From Prorocentrum cordatum (Eukaryota > Sar > Dinophyceae > Prorocentrales > Prorocentraceae): 64,000 nucleotides of DNA. The stretch is taken from NCBI GenBank assembly GCA_963575745.1, contig CAUYUJ010003883.1, forward strand, positions 1 to 64,000, read 5' to 3'. The notes under the pieces were generated by a model. That model did not search any database and had not been told where the DNA came from. It was given only the letters and a program-made list of their open reading frames with translations. The position numbers were made by a program, and so were the translations under genes. Numbering within the stretch: position 1 is the stretch's first letter; each line of letters begins with the position of its first letter. Below, piece by piece: positions 1-9,518 of the stretch.

Positions 1-316
1 CAGGCAACGCAAGGGTGCAAGTGGTGGGGAGGGGGGAACCCTCAAACATTGAGGAATGAAGTTATGTCGGTTTGATGTTTTGATTTTCTCAATGTTTATC
101 CTGATCAGTTTTCTGCGCCTGCCAGGCACTGGCAGCGGAGGTGCGATACCAGGGAGGCGGTCTTGGTCGGCCTGCTGCAGGACCGCACCCCCCCCTCTGC
201 CCCGCGCTGCCAAGAAGGGAGGGCCCCTGTTTGAGGGGATAAACGAGGGGGGACCGAATAAACGCAAGAAGAGGCCCCTCTCACGGGGGTGAGCTTACTT
301 CGTCGTTCCCCGACAG
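1..316 (+). other. Upstream intron of gene 1
   Basis: This stretch precedes a good splice acceptor (TTCGTCGTTCCCCGACAG, ending at 316). It contains two CCCCT-loop-AGGGG hairpins (about 224-238 and 274-287). I see no convincing exon. The open frame at 56-292 has no coding character beyond being open. An earlier exon of gene 1 may lie around 137-188 or left of the window. Confidence 0.4.
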
Positions 317-1257
317 GAGCAGCAGAACGAAACAGCAGCGCAGCCGCCGCCCCCGCAGGGGGGGCCAACGCCACCGATCGGCCCGCCACCCGCAGCACTG
401 TTAGCAGCAGCAGCGGCTGGACACCCCGCAGCAGCAGCAGCAGCAGCAGCACCGCCCGCAGCAGCAGCAGCAGCAGCGGCAGCACCTGCCGAAGCAATGC
501 AGGTTGACGGATCCGACGACGGAGCCCGAGAGGGGGAGGAAGAAGAGGAGGATGAGGGCGAGGAGGAAGAGGGCATGGAGGAGGAAGCGGAGTCAGAGGA
601 GCCTGATGAGCTGATGAGGCTAGAGGAAGAGCACGCAAGGCAGCATCGGAGGCTCTTGCGGGCATTGAATCGCACGGAGGCGGCGCAGAGGGGCGTCGAA
701 AGGCACAAGGAGCGCCTTCGGCAGGAGCAGGAGCGCAGGGCAGAGCAGGAGATCATCCGCCTGAGGCGGGCGCAACAACAGCAGAGGGACGCCGCGCTGA
801 GGCGGGAGGCAGAGGCCCGCCTGGAGCTGCAGAGGGCAGCAGAGGCCGCCGAAGCGCAGGCGAGGACGAGGCTGCTGGCTGCCGAAGCGGCCGCGCGGAG
901 GGCGGAAGAGGCGGCCAAGGCTGCCAAGGATGCGGAGGACGCAGCGCGGGCCAAGGAGGAAGCGGAGCAGAAACAGAAACGAGAGGCAGAGGAGCGGCAG
1001 GCGGCAGAGACGGCAGCGCCAGAAGCGGCAACACCAGAGCAGCCAGAGACGGGCGCAGCAACGGCGGACGCAGCCAGGGCGGACGCGGAGAACGCAGACA
1101 ACAAAAAGAAGGACCCCAAAGCAAAAAAAAGGCCCCGCGCGGACCAGGCGGGGGCAGACCCTCGAAAGGGGGGAGGGGCGACAAAGACAAGGACAAGGAC
1201 ACTGAGAAGGACAAGGGCAATGGCAAGCGCCCGAAGGCGACCTCTAAGAGGGGCTAG
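317..1257 (+). CDS. Gene 1: Ala/Glu-rich coiled-coil protein (5' partial)
   Basis: I do not recognise this protein. An open frame begins right after the acceptor at 316 and runs through a Pro/Gly patch, two poly-Ala tracts encoded by GCA repeats (about 425-480), an acidic Glu block (residues about 70-100 from 317), and then a long charged stretch rich in EAARRAEEAAKAAK-type repeats that should form a coiled coil, ending in a basic KKKDPKAKKRPR tail. Frame +2 (mod 3 of 497) continues to 1405, but from about 1173 another frame reads KDKDKDTEKDKG and stops at TAG 1255-1257, which suits the tail much better. A one-base slip in the G-run near 1165-1177 or a tiny intron would join them. The first Met inside is at 497 (MQVDG), but the open frame clearly extends upstream of it, so I treat the entry as 5' partial. 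It could be a nuclear or structural protein; function unknown. Confidence 0.6.
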
Positions 1258-1591
1258 GACCGCTTCTCCATCCTCCTGGTCACTCTTCCTCCTGCTCCTG
1301 CTTGTCGCCCGCCCTCCTCATTGTCCATATCCCTCTTGCTTCTGCTCTTCCTCCTTGTCAATCTTCCTCCTGCACCCCCATCCGCCCCAGGACGGCGCGC
1401 CCTGAGCCGCGGGGCGACCGCGTCGGCGACGGCGCCGACATCCATATACATTTGCGCGGCCTCTCGCGCCAGAATAGAGGCGGTACGGGTTAAGGGGGCT
1501 CTGATTGATTGTGGCCCCTTCATTGCAGGGGCGCGCGCGGCTGCCCCTGGCAGAGGGGACGGGCGATCACGAAACCGATTATCTTAAGGGG

Positions 1592-1750
1592 AAATTCTCT
1601 TTGGAGAATTCTCTTAAGAGAATTCTCTTAAGAGAATTCTCTTAAGAGAATTCTCTTAAGAGAATTGTGTGGGTGTCTCAGGCAAAACCAACAATTCTCT
1701 TAAGAGAATTCTCTTAAGAGAATTCTCTTAAGAGAATTCTCTTAAGAGAA
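1592..1750. repeat. 12-bp palindromic tandem repeat (AGAATTCTCTTA)n
   Basis: The unit AGAATTCTCTTA is repeated head to tail in two blocks (about 1592-1666 and 1693-1750) split by about 27 bp of unrelated sequence. The array contains the self-complementary TTCTCTTAAGAGAA throughout, so either strand could fold into a long hairpin. It lies in the gap between genes 1 and 2. Confidence 0.85.
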
Positions 1751-2528
1751 TCTCTCTCAAGGTCGCTTGCAGTGCACCCCCCCTCGCTGCATGGGGGCCA
1801 GACGAGTCCCGCTGGGGGGCGAAACGCCCCTGGCTGCGGCGGGGCTGGGCCGTATCTGACGGGCCCCCTAGGGGGGTGGGGGGCGCGGTGTTCCTGATTG
1901 AGGGGGGGCCCTGAAACATCTTTGACGGGCCCCTTGCGGAGGGGCACCGCCGTCCTTCACTGAGGGTGAGCCCCTTTAATGAGGGGGGGCAGTGTGAGCA
2001 GGGGCAGCAGGGGGGAGCAGTAGCATTGCATCATGGGTGAGTCGTTCGGGCCCCTGTGCTTGCCTGCCGCGCAAAGCAATCCAGAGAGGGGGGTGCCCCT
2101 TTTTGAGGGGGCGCGCACCCCTTACTGAGGGGGGGGCCCTGGCACACCCCCTCCCCCCCCCCGCCTCACCGCTGATGAGGTAGCACCCCTTCTCTTCGAG
2201 GGGGAGGAGGCGACCGCGTGGGTTGCGAGCCCCTTCGAGGGGAGAGAAACGAACCCCTGGCTGAGGGGAAGGCTCGACGATACTGAAATGTACCACCACA
2301 CACGCCACACCCACAGCACCACACCACACCCACACGCACCACTGAAGTGCGCGGGGAAGGCCCCCGACGATCTACTTGCCATTCGCAGGCGTTTCGGCTG
2401 CCGCAGGGCATTTCGATTTTGCTGCTGTATCCCAAATTTCAGGGGTCAGTCCCGCGGCAGCCATGCCCGCCCCAGGAGTAGTCCCTCCTCTGCTCCTGCT
2501 GGGCACTCTCCTCACACCGTTGTGCAGC
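1751..2528. other. Gene 1-gene 2 gap with hairpin cluster
   Basis: Non-coding and GC-rich. It holds about ten of the CCCC/GGGG hairpins and a short CAC-rich stretch at 2285-2345. A second in-frame ATG for gene 2 is at 2463. Confidence 0.5.
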
Positions 2529-3803
2529 ATGGCGCCGAAGAAGAAGATCGAGGGCCAGGGCGCACCAGCGGCGAAGAAGTCGAAGGCGGCCCCGAAGGGG
2601 CACGGGCTCGACAAGCAGGAGGCCGACAAGATGAGGGCGTGGCTCAAGTACCAGTCGGAGAAGAAGGACGGCAGCGGGAAACCTACGAGCACAGCAGAAT
2701 CCGCCAGAGCAGCCCAGGCGCTTTGGAACGGGATGAAGGACCCAGCCGATCGGAAGCGTTTCTTGCAGACCTTCGCGAGTGACAAGGATAAGACACTTGA
2801 CTGGTTGGCCACCTTCGAAGAGAGATGCACGAATGAAGAGGTGCACACGCGCTCTGCCAAGAAAGGGCACCGGAATGTATCGCAGGCGCTGGCCCTCAAG
2901 AACCTCACCATCAAAGACTTTGCGAACGTCCAGGAAGCCACTGCCTTCGTGCAGGAATGGTGGGAGGAGAACAGCGAAGAGCATGGCACCAAAGAAGAAT
3001 TCCCCATCAAGGAAGATGTCAAGGACAGGCCTCTGTGGAAGGAGTGGTACTTCGTCGAGCGCAACATGGACGATGACCAGCTGGTGACGAAGGGCTCGCG
3101 CACCTTCAAGGGGACGTCCAACCTGAAGAACCTGAAGCAACTCGAAGCTGCAGGCATCAGGATGGCCGAGCTCCCGTCGTCCAGCGCTTCGGGGTCGGGT
3201 GGGGGCGGCGAGGTGAAGATCGAGAATCCGCACTGGCCAGAGATCGTGAGTAAGAAGGACGAGATCGCGCGCCGTCCTCGGCAGCCGCCCCCTGCCCTTC
3301 CATCTCTGGTGCTCTGCCAGACCCCTCCCAGAGGGGGGCCCTCTCCCCCGCCACGCCCCCGCCGCCCCTCCTGGAGGGGATGGCGATAGAAACTGGTTCG
3401 TATCCGTTCTGTCGTGCGTTGTTTGCGTTGAAAAGCATGTCGGCGCATTGCTTGTTTATGATCCCTACCAAGGCAAATGCTGGTCAAGTATCAGAAGGAG
3501 CTGAAGTTCCTAAAGCACACGAAGAATCAGTTGCTCGCGAAGGCTGGGGATCAGGATCAGAAGGACCGTCAGAGCTTCCAGAACTGGGCCGATGAGTGCA
3601 AGAAGTGCGTGGACAATGCGGACCAGCACGAGACGGCGATGGAGGTTCTGATTGCGAAAATTGAGGGCGCTGATTCTGTCGGCAAGGACACGGACATGTA
3701 CGATAAGCTGAAGAATGAGGTCCAGGCCGCCTACAACACACACGAGCACATGTACGAGGGCATTCAGCTCTCGGTCAAGCGCTTCAAGAAGTTCCTCAAT
3801 TGA
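2529..3803 (+). CDS. Gene 2: lysine-rich protein of about 343 aa, two exons
   Basis: Not recognised. Exon 1 is 2529-3245 and ends at the donor GTGAGT. Exon 2 is 3489-3803, after the acceptor GCTGGTCAAG. Both junctions are phase 0, giving 343 aa. The N-terminus MAPKKKIEGQG is basic and nuclear-localisation-like, followed by a Trp-rich, highly charged helical region (WLKYQSEKKDG, VQEWWEENSEE, PLWKEWYFVE), a Gly/Ser linker before the intron, and a helical C-terminal domain (KELKFLKHTKNQLLAK) ending KRFKKFLN. The start at 2529 has a good context (GCAGCATGG). An in-frame ATG at 2463 would add 22 residues with a hydrophobic LLLLGTLL core, so a secreted form cannot be excluded. The intron (3246-3488) carries two of the unit's CCCCT/AGGGG hairpins. 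Its neighbours suggest it belongs with gene 3 to one mobile unit, but its function is unknown. Confidence 0.7.
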
Positions 3804-4170
3804 GCTGCGGCCCTACATCTACATCTACATATCAGTATTTACATGCATATATGCAGTAGGGTTTGAGATGCTCTGCCTCGCCCGACGACGCGCATGCAGC
3901 GCTGCCTTTCCGACGCCCGTGGGAAAACGAGAACTTGCCGCTTCCTCTGCCAGGGGTGCCCCTTCGTGAGGGGCCGCGTGTTTCTGGGTTTGCCAGTAAA
4001 GAAGCCCCCCTCATCGCAGGGGCGTGGGGGGAGGGGGGGGCGGGGGGGAGGGGGGCTTGGTATCATCAGGAGGGGAGTAGCAGGAGGGGAGGGGCATGAA
4101 AGGGATTGAAGGAGGGCGCGGAGGAGGGGCGCGGGAAAGGGCAAGGGCCCCTTGCCTCATCCGCGCATGT
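3804..4170. other. Gene 2-gene 3 gap
   Basis: Contains a short ACATCTACAT run just after the gene 2 stop, two hairpins (3958-3973, 4006-4020) and a G-rich tract at 4021-4055. No gene seen. Confidence 0.5.
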
Positions 4171-4194
4171 CCGTAGCCACTGCAGTGGCTCAAG
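4171..4194 (+). other. Degenerate dinoflagellate spliced-leader-like sequence
   Basis: Reads CCGTAGCCA, then CTGCAG, then TGGCTCAAG. The dinoflagellate spliced leader, known from the literature, is CCGTAGCCA, then TTT, then TGGCTCAAG after its first variable base. Both 9-mers match exactly and only the middle differs (6 nt instead of 3, making a GCCACTGCAGTGGC palindrome). It lies 40 bp upstream of the gene 3 start, on the same strand. Relic leaders next to genes are known in dinoflagellates from cDNA recycling. Confidence 0.6.
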
Positions 4195-4233
4195 GCCGCC
4201 GCGCTCGCGCCTGTCTCCCGCGGGCCCCGCGGG

Positions 4234-6102
4234 ATGCTTTCCAGGCGGCGGTTGCCTTATGACAGGTTGGGCTTGCCGCCGGAGAGGCGGCTGAGAGCGA
4301 ACGTGCAGGACCTGATAAGCAGCAGCGTGGTCAGCGGGCAGCGCGGCGCTCAGCTGATCAATGACTGCGTCTCTGCATCTGCGACAGGTCTCTCCGACCT
4401 GCGCACTACGGAGTCAACGTCGGGCATGAAAAACGCTGCCAGGAAGTTCAGGCGGGATTTCTTCAGGCAAGGGTGGCCTCCGCTCTATCACTGCCAGGTG
4501 AGGGGCTGGGGCCCCAAGTCTGAAACAGAACAACTGATGGACTTAGCGATGATGCTTCCTCACGAAATACTTCATCAACTTCATCATTTTGGCGAGCGGA
4601 GCGTGCTACTGGAGACGTCGAGTCTCGACGGCGTGTCTCTGCGCCACGTGCAAAGAGCCAGGGCGGAGAGTGGTTGCAACGACCTGGTGGCCCTGGGCGT
4701 GTGGCAGGACGGGGTCCCTTGCTTTTGGGACCGATCGATGAGCGCAGAGATCATCAGCCTCATGTTGCCAGGGGCTGCGGGGCGCTGGAAAAACCTGCGG
4801 GCCCCAATCGCAGCGTTCCTCAAAGAGCACGTGGGCCCCAACACATTTGATGATGTTTTTGCAGTGGTGCAGTGGAGCTTTGTTCACTTGGCTGCGAAGC
4901 GCTGGCCGGCGGCACGGCACGACGGCTCTCCCTTCGGCGCGCAGGGCGCCTGGAGGAAGCGCCGACAAGTGGCCGATGCAACCCTACCAATTGGCGGAGT
5001 GCTTTGCCAGATCAAAGGGGACTGGAAGATGATGAAGGAGGTGCTCAAGCTACCTGGCTGGCAAGATGACGAAGTATGCTTCCTGTGCAACATCAAGAAG
5101 GACGAGGCCATGGGAGCGCAACACATCAGGGGAGGAAGGAAATCCCCTCTGGGAGGGGGTGCGTCGTCGTCGTTTTGCGGCCCCTTCAGGGGGGGTGGAG
5201 GAGGAGGGGGAGGAGGGGTGGAGGAGGAGGAGGAGGAGGAGGAGTGTTTTTGGCTACTCCCCGCAGGTGAAATCGCAGACGGGGAGAGACGCGCCGTGGA
5301 GAACGCACCGACGCACATGGCCAGAAGTCCTTGCGAAGATTATCGTTTCAGGCGAGCAGGTGTGCCCTCTCTTCCAAGTGCCGTATGCGAACGAAAAGTT
5401 GCTGAAGCTAGATTGGTTACACGTTGATGATCTTGGAGTAGCGGCTGACCTCATAGGGGGTTTGCTATGGTATCTTGTAACGCACAAAAAGGTGGCTGGA
5501 ACTACCCAGAAAGGCCGCGTCTCCACACTACATGGTCATTTGATGGCGTTCTACGACAGGCAGCCGCCAGGTGAGAAGACCAGCCGCCTATCGAGACTGA
5601 CGCGGGGCGTTGTGAAAGGAAAAAAGCAACGACGGCTAAGATGAGGTGCGGCGCGGGGATGCTCAGGCACATGGTTCCATGGGCATTGGAGATGGCGGAG
5701 GCTTTCCTTGATAGGAGGAATGGCGTCGACGAGCGGGCAGCTGTAGAATCGTCCATTCACGCAGGGATGAAAAGCTTATGTCGGTGTTACGAGGCACTCT
5801 CTGACAATCACCCATTTGCTGTGGACATTCTTAGAGAGCATTCGAGTAAGTTTGCCACGCAGACGGCCGCTTTGCAAGACGCGCTTCCTGCCCATTTTAA
5901 AGTGAAGCCTAAAATGCACATGTTTCTGGAGCTGTGCATGGGCGGCGGTGAACCAGCGAAGCACTGGAACTATAGGGATGAGGATTTCGGTGGATCTGTA
6001 GCTGCATTTGGCCGAAGGAGGGGCCAAAGGAGGTCCATGAGAGCGTTTTCGGTGGCATGCATCTCTAAGTTCTGCGGCCAGCCGATTGTGCGCATGCTTT
6101 GA
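4234..6102 (+). CDS. Gene 3: transposase-like protein of a high-copy dinoflagellate family, 553 aa
   Basis: Three exons give one consistent frame: 4234-5115, 5267-5570 and 5627-6102. The first intron would be GC-AG and the second GT-AG (donor GTGAGAAG, split codon G|CA). Motifs include a Cys pair in VCFLCNIKKDEAMG near the exon 1 end, KLDWLHVDDLGVAADLIG in exon 2, and VKPKMHMFLELC followed by NYRDEDFGG in exon 3. From memory these are hallmarks of a protein family present in very many copies in Symbiodinium-type genomes, plausibly derived from a TNP2/Plavaka-like DDE transposase, where the D-x-LH-x-x-D-L-G block would hold a catalytic Asp. I infer that relationship; I did not search. The start at 4234 is the first ATG, but the frame is open further upstream. 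Intron 1 has two CCCCT/AGGGG hairpins and a GGA-rich run. No stop or frameshift was seen, so it may be functional. Confidence 0.65.
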
Positions 6103-6221
6103 AAAGAACGCTTCTGTGTGTATCGTTGTCATTCATTGCTGTCGGCTCAAATATATGTTGGACCCCTCCCAGTGGGGCGAGCGCGAGCATGGGCGCTGAA
6201 GCCCCGTTTGCCCCAAAACGG

Positions 6222-6319
6222 CGGGTCGAACTATTTTCGGCGCGCCCGAACTATAGATCGACCCGCAGAACAGTATAACCCCCGCATTATAGTTCGACCC
6301 CGCACTATAGATCGACCTT
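6222..6319. repeat. Short array of CTATAGATCGACC / GGTCGAACTATA motifs
   Basis: Four related motifs in direct and inverted orientation lie within 100 bp: GGTCGAACTAT, CTATAGATCGACC, ATTATAGTTCGACCC and CTATAGATCGACC. They sit between the end of gene 3 and the left direct repeat, where subterminal repeats of the left unit would be expected. Confidence 0.6.
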
Positions 6320-6330
6320 GGAGTCTCAAG

Positions 6331-6482
6331 GTGGGCTCCTCTGGGCATCCCCCCCGGGGCCCGTTTTGTGAGGATGTCTCAGGCGAGGGCGCCGGTTTGG
6401 GATTCGTCACCGGATCCAGCGGATCCAGCGGATCCAGCGGATCCAGCGGATCCGTCCGGAAACGGTGCCGGAGGCCGCTCTG
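6331..6482. repeat. Left copy of the direct repeat flanking the 14-kb unit
   Basis: 152 bp, starting GTGGGCTCCTCTGGGCATC and ending GGCCGCTCTG. It is identical to 20588-20730 except that it has four rather than three copies of the 9-bp unit GGATCCAGC. It directly abuts the left terminal inverted repeat. Confidence 0.9.
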
Positions 6483-6506
6483 CTTTGGTGATGGCGTTGA
6501 CGTATG
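6483..6506 (+). repeat. Left terminal inverted repeat
   Basis: CTTTGGTGATGGCGTTGAC, then GTATG. It matches the reverse complement of 20565-20588 with one mismatch in 24 (G versus A at the 20th base). Confidence 0.85.
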
Positions 6507-6608
6507 TTACATGCTGCATGTATGTTATTTCTTCTTACTTATATCTAGCATCTTCATCAAAACTAGTTTACTTATATCTTACTTATATGTAACTTATTTC
6601 TAATTTAT
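6507..6608. repeat. Left subterminal AT-rich repeats
   Basis: Several ACTTATAT/ACTTAT motifs in about 100 bp of AT-rich DNA, sharply different from the GC-rich surroundings. This is the expected position for transposase-binding subterminal repeats. Confidence 0.6.
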
Positions 6609-6633
6609 AAGTCCGATAAGTCTGCTTTTTCGT
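6609..6633 (+). repeat. Inner inverted repeat, left copy
   Basis: 25 bp beginning AAGTCCGATAAGTCTGC, perfectly complementary to 20304-20328. Confidence 0.85.
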
Positions 6634-6639
6634 ATGGAA

Positions 6640-6896
6640 AATGGGGGGCGGGGGCGCTTTCAAAAACGCGTCGGCGTCGCCATCGATCCGTGCAGCCTGC
6701 GGGGCCCCGCTCCCGTTCCCCTCCTGTCCGTCCCTCCTTTTCCCCAGGCGGGATGCCGCCAGGCGGGCTACCGCCGCGCGAACGTGATTTTTTACAACAG
6801 GCGGCCCACCGCCGCGCGCGCGCGTTTTACACCAGCGCGCGGACCGACCCGTCCTCGGCTCGGCGGGTGCACGCCGCAGGCGCCCGCGGGGCGTCC
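6640..6896. other. Region between left inner repeat and G3 3' end
   Basis: GC-rich, no gene seen on either strand. It contains CCGCCAGGCGGG-type small stems near 6750-6775. Confidence 0.4.
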
Positions 6897-9309
6897 TCAG
6901 CAGCCAGCGCGCCGCATCCTATGGGGCGGCGGCGTAGTGGGCCATCCCATCCTCCTCGTCCCCCTCCTCCTCCTCCTCCTCCTCCTCCTCTCCTTCCTCG
7001 TCCCCCTCCTCCTCCCCTCCTCCTCGTCCCCCTGTTCCTCCTCCTCCCCCTCCCTCCCCTCCTCCCCCTCCCTCCTCCTTGCGCAGCTCGGTCCTCCTCG
7101 TGGCCGCCACGCGGACTCCCCAGGCGCAGGCCGCGACGCCAGGTCCAGCGGCTCCACGATGAGGTAGGAGCGCCCCGCGGCCACCGCCACGCAGTGGACG
7201 TGGAACGCGGCGTCGCCCTCGAGCCACACGCCCCCGCTGCCGTAGACGAGGCCGCCGACAGCAGCTCGACGACAAGTGATGGCGCCGTGCCTGGATAGGC
7301 CCTGGTGCACGTGCGAGCCTCGGCGTTGCCCCGAGAGGCGCCCCCGCAGGCGCGCCCCCCGTGGAGGCTCGCGCGTGCACCAAAGCCCATTTGGCCCCAA
7401 CCGCGCTGCCCGATGATCCCGTCGAGCTCAGGGGTCGGCCACCATTTGTGCGACTGGCGCGGCGCGGCCGAGGACTCGTGCAAGTACGTAGCCACAACTT
7501 GGGTGATCACATCCTTGTCCATGCCGCCCAAGCGGTCGTAGTGCTCCGCGGTGTCCTTGATGAGCTTGTGTTTTCGCTCGAGCACGAAACAGTCGAGCAT
7601 CGACCCATCCTCCGCCGCCTGCACAGCTGCGTGCCAAAGATAATGGTGCTTAGGCACGATCCACGCGTCCGTGTAGGCCCGCACGTGTTTCCTGAGCGCC
7701 AACCCGACATGGCGCTTGAAATCAACATCGAACGTGTCTGGGCAGCCGCCGCGTTTCGCCGCCAGGTACAGTTCCATGACGGCATACATGGCCTCAAAGG
7801 ACCGCGCCTGGGGCAGGAACGGCGCGTGATGCGGCAAGAAATCCACGTGCAGCCAGTTCCTGAGGAACGGCAGGACGGCGAGGCAGTCCGACGCGGAGCC
7901 GACGAAATGCCCTGCCTCGACGCAGGCTTTCTTCCTGGCAGGGGAGAAGAGATGCACGGGAGCTTTCCCTCCGCCGCGGCCTGGAGCCCAGCGCTGGACA
8001 TCGGTTCGCCACCGATCCCACACGTCTGGAATCACGCGCGCCACTGCTTTGTGCAGGCAGAACACCTCCACCTGGAACGCGCCTCCGCTCGCCAGGATGA
8101 TGTGCATCGGGTCGCGCGCGTACATGTCCAGCGAGCAAACGCGTCGGAGTTCGACGTCGGCCATCAACGAGAACTCGTTCACAGTGATGCCGTACGCGGA
8201 TTGGAGATTCTGGAAGGCCACTGCACTCGCCGTGCGTTGAAGTTCCACGAGTTCGTCGTACCCCTTCGCGAACTCCTTGGCGGGAGCCGGCCGAGCGAAC
8301 TCCGCTCGCGAATTCCCGGGAGTTCGCGAAGTCCGTTCGTGAACTCTCTGGACTCGCCGAGCGTCGGCCGCGCATTGCCCGCCCCCGACGCCTCCGCAGT
8401 CATCGGGTCGAACCTCGAGGCGTCGACGCAAGCGATACCCACCAGGTAACCAGACGGGTCCCAACGGCTGAGGGTGCCAGTCCCCTGGTCGAGCACGACG
8501 TTCTTGCAGTTGCAGCAGGGCCGCCAACCGCTGGAGCCCTTGTGCGAGAAGGTGTCCTTGCCCGCGCTTTCGTCCATGATCAGCCTGTGGCACTTGAAAT
8601 GCAACCGAGACGCGCCGACGTCGAAACCGCCGCCTCCTGGCCCGAGGAAGAGGCGCCGCAGGATGGCCCTCACCACGCCCGCTGCGGTGATATCCTTCTT
8701 GTCCTCTGACCGAAGGACTCCCAGCGGGAGCCAGGCGCCCTCTTCTTGAAGGTATGTGCCCAGCTCCAAAAAACTAATGTACACAACAATGGACGTCCTG
8801 CGGTTTGCAGCTTTGAGCTGCGCGCCGACGACCACGTCGTCGTGGTAGAGCAGCATCCGCCACGGTTGCGATGGCGACGAAGGAAACACCCGCATCGCCG
8901 CCCAGAACCGATCACTCCAAGGCCCCGCCGCGTGGGCCAGCTTGGGGACGATCTTGTCGGGCAAACATACAGTCCACCTGAACGCTGGGCCACCGTCTCG
9001 GCGCGGCAATTCGATAACATCCAGAAGCGGCGCCACCGCGCGAGCCACGTCGGCGCCCACGGTCGCCGCCGCCACGTGCTCGTCGTCGTCCTGCAGCAGG
9101 ACGCGAGCCACCCTGCGCGGGGAAGGCGGGTGGAGATCGGTTGGGCATTTTGAAAAGAAAAAGCCGACCAAACAAAACATCCTTCAAACACATTGCGCAT
9201 TATGATTTTTGGATTCCGTGCACCTGTCCAGCGCCGCCCGCGATGCGCCCCGCAGAAGCGCTGCCTCCTGCAGCCTCTGACGCTTGCCAGGAGGCCATCG
9301 CTCGGCCAT
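6897..9309 (-). CDS. G3: transposase-like protein, 702 aa, four exons
   Basis: Exons by phase and consensus: 9309-9224, 9112-8392, 8275-7379 and 7301-6897. All three joins keep frame. Intron 1 is GT-AG; introns 2 and 3 fit as GC-AG. Features in order: N-terminal MAERWPPGKRQRLQE; a CCNCKN cysteine cluster (about residue 200); SLDMYARDPMHIILASGG (about 325), the likely DDE-type Asp-x-Met-His block; VPKHHYLWHAAV with ERKHKLIKDTAEHYD (about 500-530); and a C-terminal beta-rich segment HVHCVAVAAGRSYLIVEPL. From memory the PKHHYLWH/ERKHK blocks recur in a very large dinoflagellate family related to gene 3 here; descent from a TNP2/Plavaka-like transposase is my inference. The last 40-50 residues come from a CTC/GAG tract and may not be translated as shown. 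Intron 2 (8276-8391) holds AGTTCGCGAACTCC palindromes. It is last in the gene row and the best candidate for the unit's mobilising enzyme. Confidence 0.65.
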
Positions 9310-9432
9310 GGCGCCGCCCCCGCCTGGCGCGCCGCCGCGGGCGCAGAAGCGCTGCCCCCTGCAGCCTCTGACGCTCGGCAGGGGGCCATCGCTCGGCCAT
9401 GGCGCCGCCCCCGCCTGGCGCGCCGCCGCGGG
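9251..9432. repeat. 91-bp tandem duplication at the G3 start
   Basis: Copies 9251-9341 and 9342-9432 differ at only a few positions. G3 exon 1, including the chosen start ATG (9309), lies in the gene-proximal copy. The distal copy carries the same start codon context, so the gene has a duplicated 5' end. 91 is not a multiple of three, so the copies cannot be read as one frame. Confidence 0.8.
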
Positions 9433-9518
9433 CGCCCTTCGAGCCGTTGAAGTAGGGTGGGTGAGGCGGTGGAAAAGGTTGACAACGGATGACGGATGGG
9501 TGACAACGGATGACGGAT

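Larger units (their letters stand above)
221..6178. repeat. Dispersed CCCCT-loop-AGGGG hairpins of the left unit
   Basis: About 18 short perfect or near-perfect stems with 3-8-nt loops recur here: about 224-238, 274-287, 1514-1531, 1544-1558, 1864-1876, 1930-1944, 1971-1986, 2096-2112, 2121-2134, 2188-2207, 2233-2244, 2253-2266, 3322-3337, 3366-3381, 3958-3973, 4006-4020, 5143-5157, 5184-5197 and 6163-6178. They fall in introns and gaps, not in the coding exons. The densest cluster (1864-2268) lies 260 bp upstream of gene 2, and 3958-4022 lies about 210 bp upstream of gene 3. Confidence 0.6.

Noticed and set aside
6137-6152. Second spliced-leader-like string (GTCGGCTCAAAT)
   Set aside because: Only the last seven or eight bases resemble the leader; the CCGTAGCCA half is missing.
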